NCBI RefSeq assembly: GCF_014649955.1
Contig: NZ_BMUA01000001.1
Span: 1,031,105-1,095,104, forward strand
Reading direction: 5' to 3'
From: Streptomyces violascens
Lineage (GTDB): Bacteria > Actinomycetota > Actinomycetes > Streptomycetales > Streptomycetaceae
DNA: 64,000 bases
The notes under the pieces were generated by a model that saw only the letters and a list, made by a program, of their open reading frames with translations, did no database searches and was not told the DNA's origin. The position numbers and the translations under genes are program-made. Shown here piece by piece: positions 7,176 to 16,996 of this stretch (position 1 is the stretch's first letter; every line of letters starts with the position of its first letter).

Positions 7176-9656
7176 TCAAGGCCGGCCGGCCGCTGTGCGC
7201 GATCGGACCCGGCCAGGGCCGACGAGCCGCGGTTCGCGCGCCGAGACACCCACGCTCACCTCGCGCGTTCCGGTGCCGAGTACCCAGCCGTGCCGCTCCG
7301 GGTCCCACGAGGACAGCGAGCGCGCGGAGATCCGTACGGTCACGCGCTGCTCGCGGCCGGGCTCCAGTTCCAGGCGGCGGTAGCCGGCCAGGGCGCGGCG
7401 CGCCTGGTCGAGGCGGAGGTCGGGCGAGGGGCCGAGGTAGACCTGGGCGACCGTGGTGCCGGTGCGGCGGCCGGTGTTGCGGACGGTGAAGCCGACCGCG
7501 AGCCCGTCGCCGTCGGGCCGCACACTCAGGTCCGTGTACTCGAACGTGGTGTACGAGAGGCCGTGCCCGAAGGGGAAGAGCGGGGTCACGTCCTCGGCGT
7601 CGTACCAGCGGTAGCCGAGGTGGATGCCTTCGGAGTACTCCTCGGTGCCGTCCACGCCGGGGTAGCGGCGCGGGTCCCCCGCCATCGGGTGCCGGTCCTC
7701 GGAGACGGGGAAGGTCTGGGTGAGCCGGCCGCCGGGGTCGCAGTCCCCGAACAGGACGGCCGCGGTGGCCTCGGCGCCCTCCTGGCCCGGGTAGTACATC
7801 TGCAGTACGGCGCCGACGCGGTCCAGCCAGGGCATGGTGGTGCACGACGAGGTGTTGAGCACCACGGTGGTGCGGGAGTTGGCGGCGGCGACCGCTTCGA
7901 TCAGCTCGCTCTGGTGGCCGGGCAGCGCGAGGGAGGTGCGGTCGGCGCCCTCGGTGGCGTCCTCGTACGCGAAAAGGACCACGCTGTCGGCCGCGCGGGC
8001 GGCGCGCACCGCCTCGGCGACGTCGGCGGCGCGGGTGGCTCCGGTGGTGCGGCGGAGCCGGAAGAGCTGGCCCTTGTCGCGGCCCTTGGCGGTGATGGCG
8101 AGCCGGTGTGTCCCTGCGGTGAGGTTCAGGGTGCTGCGGCGGACGGTGAGGCCGTCCGGTGCGGCGCCGATGAGTCCGCCGGCGAAGAGCTCGCCGAGGC
8201 CGGGGGCGGGCGGGAAGAGTTCGGTGCCGTCGAGGAGCACCTTGGGGCGGTCGCCGGAGTAGTGGATGCAGAAGGTCCATTCGTCGGCGTCGTCGACGGT
8301 GAGTGTGCCGTCGTACGTCCAGGTGGCGCCCGGGGCGACGCCCTGGCCCTCGAAGTCGGCGCCCGCGGAGGTGCCGGGGAGCGGCTTGCCGAAGAGGTCC
8401 TCGCCCAGGGCGTAGTCGACGTGGGCGCCTTCTCCGGCCCGGGCTCCGATGGCGTCGAGGGGGCTCTGCGCGTGGTCGGGCACGACGTGGGCGCTGCCGC
8501 CGCCGCTGACGAACGGGATGGTTCCGGTGGGCCCGATGACGGCGATGGTGCGGGCGGCGCGGCCGGTGAGCGGGAGAGTGGCGTGCCGGTTGTGGAGCAG
8601 GGTGGCGCCGGCCTTGGCGACCTTGAGCGCGGTGCGCGCACCGGCCTGCGGGTCGCGGCCGGGCCGTGCGGGAGCGCTCCCGTCGAGCAGACCGAACCGG
8701 TCCATGACGGACAGGATGCGGCGCACGGAGCGGTCGACGAGCGCCTCGGGGACGCTGCCGTCGAGCACGGCCTTCTTCAGCGCGTCGGCGAAGTAGTTGC
8801 CGCTCGGCATCTCCATGTCGAGCCCGGCGGTGAGGGCGGCGACCGTGCTGTGGGCGGCGAACCAGTCGGTCATGACCCAGCCGTCGAAGCCCCAGCCGTC
8901 GCGCAGGATGTCGCCGAGAATTGGCTTGTTCTCGCAGGCGAAGGTCCCGTTCACCTTGTTGTACGCGCCCATCACTGCGCCCGCTCCGGCGGCGACGGCC
9001 GCTTCGAAGCCGCGGAGTTCGAGTTCGCGCAGGGGCTGTTCGGCGATCCGCACGTCGATGGACATGCGGTCCTTCTCCTGGTTGTTCAGGGCGAAGTGCT
9101 TGACGGTGGCGATGAGGCCCTGGCTCTGGATGCCGCGGATCTCCTCGGCGACCAGGTCCGCGCCGAGCAGCGGGTCTTCGGAGAAGGTCTCGTAGTTGCG
9201 TCCGGCGTACGGGGTCCTGATCAGGTTGACCATGGGCGACAGGAGGACGTCCTGGCCAAGGGCGCGCCCCTCGCGGCCGATGACCTCGCCGTACTCGCGG
9301 GCGAGCGCGGGATCGAAGGCGGAGGCGAGCATGACCGGGGCCGGCAGCGCGGTCGCGTGCGCGGTGACGCGGACGCCGGCCGGTCCGTCGGCGAGTCTGA
9401 GCGGGGGGATCGAGAGCCGGGGCACACCGGGCACGTAGCCGGCCTGCCCCAGTTTCACGGGGTCGTCGGCGCCGTGCAGAAGGCCGACCTTCTCGTCCGG
9501 GCCGAGGCGGGCGATCAGCGCTTCCACCCGGCGGGAGGCGGGGGTGAGGGAGAGCGCGCGGGCGGGGGCGGCGAGGGTGCCGGTCGCGGCCGCCGCGACC
9601 ATGACGGCGCCGCCGAGCAGACGCAGTGCTGACCTTCGGGAAACGGTGTCGGACAT
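7176..9656 (-). CDS. Secreted glycoside hydrolase family 3 (beta-glucosidase type) with PA14 insertion
   Basis: 826 residues. The N-terminus has a Tat-like signal (SRRSALRLLGG, hydrophobic stretch, then APARA), so export is likely. The GH3 TIM-barrel domain follows, with the nucleophile Asp264 in VMTDWFA and the substrate-binding KHFALNNQE motif. The second GH3 domain is interrupted by a PA14-like beta module around residues 430-560 (GATWTYDGTLTVDDADEW, KVLLDGTELFP). A fibronectin-III-like domain ends the protein. Such enzymes remove beta-linked glucose from plant or fungal glycans; the exact linkage is unknown. AAGGAG lies 9 nt before ATG 9656. Confidence 0.9.
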   Translation of the reverse strand: MSDTVSRRSALRLLGGAVMVAAAATGTLAAPARALSLTPASRRVEALIARLGPDEKVGLLHGADDPVKLGQAGYVPGVPRLSIPPLRLADGPAGVRVTAHATALPAPVMLASAFDPALAREYGEVIGREGRALGQDVLLSPMVNLIRTPYAGRNYETFSEDPLLGADLVAEEIRGIQSQGLIATVKHFALNNQEKDRMSIDVRIAEQPLRELELRGFEAAVAAGAGAVMGAYNKVNGTFACENKPILGDILRDGWGFDGWVMTDWFAAHSTVAALTAGLDMEMPSGNYFADALKKAVLDGSVPEALVDRSVRRILSVMDRFGLLDGSAPARPGRDPQAGARTALKVAKAGATLLHNRHATLPLTGRAARTIAVIGPTGTIPFVSGGGSAHVVPDHAQSPLDAIGARAGEGAHVDYALGEDLFGKPLPGTSAGADFEGQGVAPGATWTYDGTLTVDDADEWTFCIHYSGDRPKVLLDGTELFPPAPGLGELFAGGLIGAAPDGLTVRRSTLNLTAGTHRLAITAKGRDKGQLFRLRRTTGATRAADVAEAVRAARAADSVVLFAYEDATEGADRTSLALPGHQSELIEAVAAANSRTTVVLNTSSCTTMPWLDRVGAVLQMYYPGQEGAEATAAVLFGDCDPGGRLTQTFPVSEDRHPMAGDPRRYPGVDGTEEYSEGIHLGYRWYDAEDVTPLFPFGHGLSYTTFEYTDLSVRPDGDGLAVGFTVRNTGRRTGTTVAQVYLGPSPDLRLDQARRALAGYRRLELEPGREQRVTVRISARSLSSWDPERHGWVLGTGTREVSVGVSAREPRLVGPGRVRSRTAAGRP

Positions 9657-9731
9657 GGACCGTCACTCCTTTGTGTGCGGGCACGACGTGGTGGACCGCG
9701 GCACAGCAGGCGGCGGGCCGGCGTTCGACCT

Positions 9732-9766
9732 GTGAACGCACTATGCGTCACGACCGAGTTGACAAC
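9732..9766. promoter_or_regulatory. Imperfect palindromes upstream of the GH3 gene
   Basis: GTGAACGCA-CTA-TGCGTCAC is a near-palindrome with one extra base, followed at 9758-9766 by GTTGACAAC, an odd-length inverted repeat. Glycosidase genes are often repressed by LacI-type proteins that bind such sites, but the CebR consensus is not present. The role is inferred from location. Confidence 0.35.
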
Positions 9767-9855
9767 CCGTCAGGCGCCACGAGGCGCCGGGAAACGTAGG
9801 ACCGTCCGGTGGAAGAGTCAATGAAAGCGAACGAGGCAGCCGTCAGGACATGGAA

Positions 9856-9885
9856 AAGGCGCCCCGGCCGGAGCCGGGACGCCTT
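9856..9885 (-). terminator. Terminator of the thioesterase gene
   Basis: Arms of 13 nt (AAGGCGCCCCGGC and GCCGGGACGCCTT) pair with one mismatch. Read on the minus strand the hairpin is followed by TTTT. It lies 30 nt past the DUF4442 stop codon. Confidence 0.75.
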
Positions 9886-9914
9886 CGGGTTCCGTAGCCT
9901 GCGCTACCGAGCGG

Positions 9915-10367
9915 TCAGGAGTTGGGGCGCAGGGTCCACACGACCGTCATCTCGCCGGTCACGGCGCCGTCCGCGCGCTGGATCTCGATGACGACGGGGA
10001 ACTCGGGGCGCTGCCCCGCGTCGAGTTCGGCCACCACGTCGGCGATCGGGCGGCCAAGCGTCGCGGTCGCGGTGACGACGCCCATGGCGAGCTTCTTGTA
10101 GCCGATCTCCGCCTTGACGGCGAGCGGCACGGCACGGTTCATCTGGTCGCCGAACGCGGCGATGACGATGGCGCCACTGGCGGACTCGGCGAGCGTGAAC
10201 ATCGCTCCGGCGTGCGGGCCACCCACGTGGTTGTGGTACTCGGGCTGGTCCGGCAGCTCCACCACGGCGCGCTCGGGGGTGGTCTCCAGGAACTTCAGGT
10301 TGAGGGTGCGGGCCATGGGAACGGTCGCGGCGAGCATCTCGCCCACGGACATCTGATCAGCGCTCAT
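9915..10367 (-). CDS. Hotdog-fold thioesterase (DUF4442/YiiD C-terminal type)
   Basis: 150 residues with the single hotdog domain. The diagnostic part is HNHVGGPHAGAMFTLAESASG, the loop and helix that bind the acyl-thioester in PaaI/YiiD-like proteins, followed by strands KAEIGYKKLAMGVVTAT and a C-terminal GEMTVVWTLRP. Family members hydrolyse acyl-CoA or acyl-ACP, but the substrate is not evident. The ATG at 10367 gives the usual family length. It is divergent from the proline-rich membrane protein gene. Confidence 0.85.
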   Translation of the reverse strand: MSADQMSVGEMLAATVPMARTLNLKFLETTPERAVVELPDQPEYHNHVGGPHAGAMFTLAESASGAIVIAAFGDQMNRAVPLAVKAEIGYKKLAMGVVTATATLGRPIADVVAELDAGQRPEFPVVIEIQRADGAVTGEMTVVWTLRPNS

Positions 10368-10460
10368 GGGCCGATGTTACCCATGGGTAGCCGTCATTGA
10401 CCATCCCCTGCCGGGGGCGGCCGTAGCAGGAGCGGGAGTGCACCTCTATGGTTACTGGCC

Positions 10461-11504
10461 ATGTGGCCAGGACAGCAGCCGCCCGGGGGCGAGCAGAACC
10501 CGCAGGATCCGAATCAGAACCCGTACCAGCAGCCGGGGTACCAGCAGCAGAACCCCTATGCGCAGCCGGGGCAGCCGCCCACGCAGCCGCCGGGATACCC
10601 GCCGCAGGGTTACCAGACGCCGAACCCGTACCAGCAGCCGACGGTGCCGCAGTACCCGGTGGGCAGCCCGCCCGGGCCGCCGCAGCCGCCGGGGAACAAC
10701 GACAAGAAGAAGACCACCCTCATCGCCATCGTCGCGGCCACCGCCGTGGTCGTGGCCGCCGCCGTGACCGGCGTGATGGTCCTCAAGGACGACGGCAAGA
10801 GCGACACCAAGGCCGACGGCAAGGACAAGCAGTCGCCCGCGGCCTCGTCGCCGGCGGCGCCGTCCTCCCCGGCCGCCAACCCGCGTGGCGCGGGCGCCCA
10901 GGTCCAGCCGGTGATCGCGGGCTGGAAGGTCGTGGTGAATCCGACCAAGGGCGACGCCTTCGACGTGCCGCCGGACTGGGAGGTCGACAGCCCCGGCATG
11001 AGCGTGGGCTGGTCCGACAAGGCGGACCCCAACGGGTTCGGCGGCATGATGATGTCCTCCCCCGCGTACTACAAGTCGAAGTGGTGCACCGCCAAGAACG
11101 GCAGCGGCCGCGACGAGAACACCGCTCTCGCCCAGATCGGCACCAAGGGCGCGAACGGCGCCAAGTCGACGGACGACGCGGCCGAGCAGGCCGACGACTG
11201 GCTGTACTACGCCTACACCCAGCCGGACAAGAACCACATCACCTCCGAGAAGCCGGTCCCCTTCACTACCAAGTCGGGTCTCCAGGGCAGCGTGGTCCGC
11301 GCCAAGACGACCGGTGTGAAGAAGACGAACAAGTGCTCCACCGAGGGCCAGTCCGTGCTGTTCGGCTTCAAGACCGCCAAGGGCGACCTCGCCGCCTGGT
11401 CCTTCATCGCCAACACGGGCGTGCCCGACGCGGTTCCTGAGGACACCATCCAGAAGATCCTCAGCACCATCCGGCTCGTGCCGGTCACCGAGTCCGGTTC
11501 CTGA
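10461..11504 (+). CDS. Membrane-anchored protein with Pro/Gln-rich N-terminus, function unknown
   Basis: 347 residues. The first 80 are low-complexity Pro/Gln/Tyr repeats (NPYQQPGYQQQ, GYPPQGYQT), which would be cytoplasmic. One membrane helix follows at about residues 85-107 (TLIAIVAATAVVVAAAVTGV), then a Ser/Pro/Lys linker and a roughly 200-residue extracytoplasmic domain with two cysteines that could pair. Many Streptomyces encode this architecture as hypothetical proteins. A TATGGT box 8 nt before ATG suggests a very short leader. Function unknown. Confidence 0.85.
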   Translation: MWPGQQPPGGEQNPQDPNQNPYQQPGYQQQNPYAQPGQPPTQPPGYPPQGYQTPNPYQQPTVPQYPVGSPPGPPQPPGNNDKKKTTLIAIVAATAVVVAAAVTGVMVLKDDGKSDTKADGKDKQSPAASSPAAPSSPAANPRGAGAQVQPVIAGWKVVVNPTKGDAFDVPPDWEVDSPGMSVGWSDKADPNGFGGMMMSSPAYYKSKWCTAKNGSGRDENTALAQIGTKGANGAKSTDDAAEQADDWLYYAYTQPDKNHITSEKPVPFTTKSGLQGSVVRAKTTGVKKTNKCSTEGQSVLFGFKTAKGDLAAWSFIANTGVPDAVPEDTIQKILSTIRLVPVTESGS

Positions 11505-11523
11505 CACGCACCGCTTGTGCGAT

Positions 11524-11543
11524 CCGGTCCTGGAAGGGACCGG
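11524..11543 (+). terminator. Hairpin after the Pro/Gln-rich membrane protein gene
   Basis: CCGGTCC and GGACCGG form a perfect 7-bp stem with a 6-nt loop, 20 nt after the stop codon. It is followed by GTTCCTGG, so it is only a weak intrinsic terminator. Confidence 0.5.
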
Positions 11544-11573
11544 GTTCCTGGCGCGGGCGAGGCCGCAAACCGT

Positions 11574-11603
11574 TTGTCGCCATGGGGTGGCGGCGGCGAT
11601 AGT
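11574..11603 (+). promoter_or_regulatory. Leaderless promoter of the MFS gene
   Basis: TTGTCG and GATAGT are separated by 18 nt, and the GTG start codon begins 7 nt after the -10 box, where transcription should start. No Shine-Dalgarno sequence precedes the GTG. This is the pattern of a leaderless mRNA. Confidence 0.7.
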
Positions 11604-11609
11604 CCCTGA

Positions 11610-12911
11610 GTGACTTCCGCCGCCGCCACCCCTTCGCCTGTGCGCCGCCCCTCGTGGGCGGGCCGCAACTACACCCTGCTGACCGCCGCCGCGGTCGTGA
11701 CCAACCTGGGCAGCCAGGGTGCCCTGATCGCGGCGGCGTTCGCGGTGCTCAAGGCCGGCGGCAGCGGTGGCGACGTGGGCCTGGTCGCGGCGGCCCGCAC
11801 CGTGCCGCTCGTCCTGTTCCTCCTGGTCGGCGGCGCGCTGGCCGACCGGCTTCCGCGCCACCGGGTGATGGTCGCCGCCAACACCCTCAACTTCCTTTCC
11901 CAGGGCGCCTTCGCGCTCCTCGTCCTGACCGGCACCCCGTTGCTCTGGCAGATGATGGCGCTCACCGCGCTCGGCGGTGTGGGCCAGGCCTTCTTCGGCC
12001 CCGCCTCGGAGGGCATGCTCATGTCCAGCGTGAGCGGCGCGGAGGCGGGCCGCGCCTTCGCGTTCTACCGGATGGCGATGCACGGCGCGGGCATCGGCGG
12101 GGCCGCCCTCGGCGGCGCGCTGATCGCCGTGTTCGGCCCGGGCTGGGTGCTCGCGATCGACGCGGCGGCCTTCGCGGTGGCGGGCGCGCTGCGGGCCTTC
12201 CTCGACGTGAGCCACATCCCGCCGCGCGAGGCGGGCGGCGGCATGATCTCCGATCTCCGCGAGGGCTGGCGGGAGTTCATCACGCGGCCGTGGCTGTGGT
12301 CGATCGTGGTGCAGTTCGCGGTGGTCAACGCCGTGGTCGCGGCAGCCGAGGCGGTGTACGGGCCGCTGGTGGCCCGCGACGAGCTGGGCGGGGCGGGGCC
12401 GTGGGGGCTCGCGCTCGCCGCGTTCGGCGCCGGCACGTTCTGCGGCGCGCTCCTGATGATGCGCTGGAAGCCGCGCCGGCTGCTGCTCGCGGGCAGCCTG
12501 TGCGTCTTTCCGCTGGCCCTGCCCTCTGCGGCGCTCGCCATACCGCTGCCGGTGGGCGCGCTCGCGGCGGCCATGCTGGTGACGGGCGTGTCGATCGAGG
12601 TGTTCGGCGTCTCCTGGATGACCGCGCTCCACCAGGAGATCCCGGAGGAGAAGCTCTCGCGCGTCTCCGCCTACGACTGGCTGGGCTCGATCGCCATGGT
12701 GCCGCTGGCCACCGCGCTCGCCGGGCCCGCGCAGAGCGCTGTCGGCCGCACGTCCGCGCTGTGGGGCTGCTCGGCGCTGATCGTGCTGCTCACCGCGGCG
12801 GTCCTGTGCGTGCCCGACGTACGCCGCCTGACCCGGCGCACCGAGCCGGTGGCCGCGGGCGGGCCCGGGGTGTCAGCCGATGCTGAAGGCGCCGTCGGGC
12901 GGCTCGGGTGA
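11610..12911 (+). CDS. MFS exporter
   Basis: 433 residues with about twelve membrane helices. The A-motif region GGALADRLPRHRVMVAAN between helices 2 and 3 marks the major facilitator superfamily, and overall it resembles the EntS/MefA-type drug and siderophore exporters. The substrate is unknown. The GTG start coincides with the expected transcription start (see promoter). Its last 39 nt overlap the 3' end of the convergent spermidine-synthase-like gene, so each transcript carries antisense to the other. Confidence 0.85.
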   Translation: MTSAAATPSPVRRPSWAGRNYTLLTAAAVVTNLGSQGALIAAAFAVLKAGGSGGDVGLVAAARTVPLVLFLLVGGALADRLPRHRVMVAANTLNFLSQGAFALLVLTGTPLLWQMMALTALGGVGQAFFGPASEGMLMSSVSGAEAGRAFAFYRMAMHGAGIGGAALGGALIAVFGPGWVLAIDAAAFAVAGALRAFLDVSHIPPREAGGGMISDLREGWREFITRPWLWSIVVQFAVVNAVVAAAEAVYGPLVARDELGGAGPWGLALAAFGAGTFCGALLMMRWKPRRLLLAGSLCVFPLALPSAALAIPLPVGALAAAMLVTGVSIEVFGVSWMTALHQEIPEEKLSRVSAYDWLGSIAMVPLATALAGPAQSAVGRTSALWGCSALIVLLTAAVLCVPDVRRLTRRTEPVAAGGPGVSADAEGAVGRLG

Positions 12912-13733
12912 GGGCTGCGCGTCCGCGTCGCCGACGGGCCGCGCGTCCGCGACGAAGCGGCGCAGCGAGTCGCCGTGCTCGACCCGGGCCGGAAAGGCGT
13001 CGCCCGCCGTGCGCCGCGCGAGCGCCGCGACGTCGAGGGGCCGCGCCGAGGCGAGCAGTACGGCGTTCCCGAAGCGCCGCCCGCGCAGCACCGACGGCTC
13101 GGCGATCAGCGCGACCTCCGCGAACACCGCCCGGAACGTGGCCAGTTGGGAGCGCAGGAACGCGAAGGGTGCGCCGTCCGCCAGGTTGGCGGCATAGATG
13201 CCGCCGGGCTTGAGAAGGCGCTCGGCGACGCGCGCGTACTCGATCGAGGTGAGGTGCGCGGGCACCCGCGAGCCGCCGAAGACGTCCGCGACGAGCAGGT
13301 CGGCCGAGGCGGCCGGCGCGCGCTCGGCCCACGCCCTGGCGTCCGCCGCGTGCAGGGTGATCCCGGCGTCCGGAGGCAACGGCAGATGTTCGCGGACGAG
13401 TTGGACGAGCGCGCGGTCGGCGTCCACGACGTCCTGCCGCGAGCCGGGCCGGGTCGCCGCGACATAACGGGGCAGGGTGAGCGCCCCGCCGCCGAGGTGC
13501 AGCACGTCGAGCGGGGCGCCTTCGTCGGCCGCGCAGTCCACGACATGGGCGAGCCGGCGCACGTACTCGAACTCGATGTACGTGGGGTCGTCGAGGTCCA
13601 CGTACGACTGCGGGGCGCCGTTCACCGTCAGGAGCCAGGCGCGCCGGCGGTCGACGTCGGGCAGCAGTTTGGCGGTGCCCCAGTCGACCTCCCGGACGAC
13701 GGGTATCGGTTCGGCGCGCGGGTCGTCGTTCAC
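12873..13733 (-). CDS. Spermidine synthase-like (PABPS fold) protein
   Basis: 286 residues with the Rossmann-type fold of spermidine synthases. The glycine-rich motif I is LDVLHLGGGALTLPRYVA, an acidic residue follows in DVVDADRALV, and LLVADVFGGS sits at the catalytic-loop position. Upstream, APQSYVDLDDPTYIEFEY matches the family's substrate-entry region. Actinobacteria have many such proteins without proof of polyamine synthesis, so aminopropyl transfer is not assured. Its 3' end overlaps the MFS gene on the other strand by 39 nt. Confidence 0.8.
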   Translation of the reverse strand: MNDDPRAEPIPVVREVDWGTAKLLPDVDRRRAWLLTVNGAPQSYVDLDDPTYIEFEYVRRLAHVVDCAADEGAPLDVLHLGGGALTLPRYVAATRPGSRQDVVDADRALVQLVREHLPLPPDAGITLHAADARAWAERAPAASADLLVADVFGGSRVPAHLTSIEYARVAERLLKPGGIYAANLADGAPFAFLRSQLATFRAVFAEVALIAEPSVLRGRRFGNAVLLASARPLDVAALARRTAGDAFPARVEHGDSLRRFVADARPVGDADAQPSPEPPDGAFSIG

Positions 13734-13788
13734 CGTCCCATTGTGCCCTTGCTCGGCAGATGTCAGGAGTTCGCATCTCCTGGGCGAG

Positions 13789-13819
13789 CGCCCGGCGGAC
13801 GGGTGCGGGTCGCCGGGCG
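13789..13819 (-). terminator. Terminator after the patatin gene
   Basis: CGCCCGGCG and CGCCGGGCG form a perfect 9-bp stem directly downstream of the patatin stop codon, in the gap before the next minus-strand gene. Confidence 0.6.
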
Positions 13820-13826
13820 GTGTGCG

Positions 13827-14663
13827 TCAGGCCCAGAGCGCCTTGACGGCGTGGACATGGGCGGCGGCCTGGGCGAGGCCGGCCCGGGCGGCCGGGGCGC
13901 GCCGCGCGGGGTCGAGGCTGCTGCGCCCGAAGGCCTTCTTGGCCGCGGCGTCCGGCGTGATCAGCACGACCTTCGCGCCCGCCGCGGTGAGCTTCGCGGC
14001 CTGGGCCGCGGGGGAATCGAGCGGGCCGCCGCCGGCCGGGCTGGGCGCGAGGATCACGACGCGGCTGCAGCCGGCCGCGAGGTGCGCGTTGGCCGTGGAG
14101 TGCAGGCCGCCGTCGATCCACTTGCACCCGTCGATGGTGACCGGCGGCCAGACCAGCGGGACCGCGCAGCTCGCGGCGACCGCGTCGACGAGCGGGACGC
14201 CGCTGTCCTGGTCGAAGACCCTCAGCTCGCCGGTGTCGGCGGCGACCGCGGTGAGCTTCAGGGCCCGCTCGGGCCACTCGTGCGTGAGCAGCCGCGCGGC
14301 GATGACCGCACGCCGGTCGGCTTCGCTCGGGGTGTCCGCGACCAGCGCCATCCTGCCCATCTTCGCGCCGTATTGCTCGGGCGTGCGGGAGCCGATCACG
14401 GCCCGCGCGTAGCGGAATATCTTGCCCGCGCCGAGGCGTCCCGCGATCTCCCCCTCGGGGTGGGCGAGTTGACGCTCGTAGAGCTCGGGGAGGCCGATGC
14501 GCGCGCTCGTGTTCACGCCGACGACCGCGCCCGCCGAGCTGCCTACGACGAGATCGGCGTCGGTCAGATCCACGCCCGCCTCGGCGAGCCCGTGCAGGAT
14601 GCCGATCTCCCAGCCCACTCCGATGAGCCCGCCCGAACCGAGTACCAGTGCAGTGTCCGTCAT
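13827..14663 (-). CDS. Patatin-like phospholipase
   Basis: 278 residues. The oxyanion-hole glycine motif is LGSGGLIGVGWEIG, the nucleophile serine is in GSSAGAVVG, and the catalytic aspartate is in WIDGGLHSTAN, completing the Ser-Asp dyad of patatins. The enzyme should hydrolyse acyl esters of lipids in the cytoplasm; no signal peptide is seen. The ATG at 14663 (MTDTALVLGSGG) is chosen over one 24 nt upstream because the family begins at this point. It is transcribed in the same direction as tuf3, but a hairpin lies between them. Confidence 0.9.
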   Translation of the reverse strand: MTDTALVLGSGGLIGVGWEIGILHGLAEAGVDLTDADLVVGSSAGAVVGVNTSARIGLPELYERQLAHPEGEIAGRLGAGKIFRYARAVIGSRTPEQYGAKMGRMALVADTPSEADRRAVIAARLLTHEWPERALKLTAVAADTGELRVFDQDSGVPLVDAVAASCAVPLVWPPVTIDGCKWIDGGLHSTANAHLAAGCSRVVILAPSPAGGGPLDSPAAQAAKLTAAGAKVVLITPDAAAKKAFGRSSLDPARRAPAARAGLAQAAAHVHAVKALWA

Positions 14664-14688
14664 GATCGCAGTGTGCCGGAACGCCAAC

Positions 14689-14724
14689 GGCCCGCCTCCC
14701 CCGGGGTGCTGGGGAAGGCGGGCC
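14689..14724 (-). terminator. Terminator after tuf3
   Basis: GGCCCGCCT and AGGCGGGCC form a perfect 9-bp stem with additional C/G pairing inside, starting 7 nt past the EF-Tu stop codon. It overlaps the upstream region of the patatin gene. Confidence 0.65.
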
Positions 14725-14730
14725 CGCCGG

Positions 14731-15900
<1,170 letters not shown>

Positions 15901-16191
15901 GGCTGGATGTCCCTCGCGTGGTCGCTGAGCGTGCTGGGACCCCTGAATCCGGCCGACCCTCCCCGTGCGGGGTCCGCCGGACTTTCCGGGAAGGGTCAGC
16001 TTCGGGCGCCGCCGAAGGGCGCTGCGGCCGTGACTGCGTCGGCCGCTGTGAAGACGGCAGCCTTCGGCGCGTCCGCGACTGCGGACGGCGCTGCGGGGAA
16101 GGCGTACCTGGACATGTCGCCGATCATCCCTGGTGGGCGACGGCGCGTCGAATGGTTTTCGGCGGGCGGGAGTTGAGCCGCCGGGCGCCGC
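15901..16191. other. 291-nt region upstream of tuf3
   Basis: No gene is visible. The region would hold the tuf3 promoter on the minus strand. It contains a small perfect inverted repeat, CTTCGG-N6-CCGAAG, near 16000-16020 and several further CTTCGG-type elements. I could not assign a convincing -35/-10 pair. Confidence 0.4.
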
Positions 16192-16890
16192 CTACAGGTT
16201 CTTCAACGCCTCGCGCACGGACAGCGGCGACAGACGTTCGCGCTCGGCGCTCACGAAGGCGCGGACCGCGCCCGGGTCGGTCTTGGCGTACTCGCGCAGG
16301 CTCCAGCCGATGGCCTTGCGGATGAAGAAGTCCGGGTGCGTGCCGCGGCGCAGGCAGTACGCGAAGAGGCGGTCGGGGTCGGTGCGGTCCTTGTAGGCGA
16401 GCTGGTGGAGCAGGGCGGTGCGGGCGATCCAGAGGTCGTCGTCCTCGATCCACTCGTCCATCACGGCGGCCAGCTCGTCGTCGGCGGCGACGAGCGGGCC
16501 GACGACGTGGGCGGCGAGGTGGTCGACGGTGTCCCACCAGGAGGTGGTGGCGACGAGGTGGCGGGCGACCGGCAGGAACCCGGACGAACAGACCCGGACA
16601 TGGCGCCGCAGGTAGTCGACCGCGAAATAGTGGTACTCGCGCTCGGCCAGCTCCCAGCACCGCAGCGCGACGGCGGCGCAGTCCGCCTCGGTGGGCCGCG
16701 GGAGCCCGTCGAGCACGGTCCGCGACAGCGTGCGCCGCTCGGGGGTGCGGATGCCGAGGAAGGGGGCGACGCCCTTCATGTACGCGACCATCTCGGCGGC
16801 CCGGTGCGGGTCGCCGCCCCCGGGATAGACCCGGACGAGCCGTCCGAGCACGTCGTCGGCGAGCGGACTGCGGGGCACGCGAGGCGTCAT
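16192..16890 (-). CDS. DNA alkylation repair protein (AlkD-like HEAT-repeat glycosylase)
   Basis: 232 residues of alpha-helical repeats. Conserved segments are PFLGIRTPERRTLSR near the N-terminus, AVDYLRRHVRVCS, SWWDTVDHLAAHVVG and the C-terminal FFIRKAIGWSLREYAKTDP, which match AlkD. AlkD removes positively charged N3- and N7-alkylpurines from DNA without base flipping, using conserved Trp, Asp and Arg residues; the equivalent SWWDTVD and RKAIGW segments are present. It lies upstream of tuf3 on the same strand but is separated by nearly 300 nt, so it is probably independent. Confidence 0.88.
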   Translation of the reverse strand: MTPRVPRSPLADDVLGRLVRVYPGGGDPHRAAEMVAYMKGVAPFLGIRTPERRTLSRTVLDGLPRPTEADCAAVALRCWELAEREYHYFAVDYLRRHVRVCSSGFLPVARHLVATTSWWDTVDHLAAHVVGPLVAADDELAAVMDEWIEDDDLWIARTALLHQLAYKDRTDPDRLFAYCLRRGTHPDFFIRKAIGWSLREYAKTDPGAVRAFVSAERERLSPLSVREALKNL

Positions 16891-16996
16891 GGGATCACGG
16901 TACGGGCAGAACGCGCGGCGCCCGTCGCGGGCCCGGGGCGGGGTTCGGACATGGTTCTTACGACGGGCAACGGTCCGCGTCGGTTAGTCTCCCCGG

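Noticed and set aside
7095..9632. 845-codon plus-strand open frame opposite the GH3 gene
   Set aside because: Composition is typical of antisense frames in GC-rich genes and no domain is recognisable.
10452..12632. 726-codon minus-strand open frame
   Set aside because: It spans two well-supported plus-strand genes and reads as Arg/Gly/His-rich shadow.
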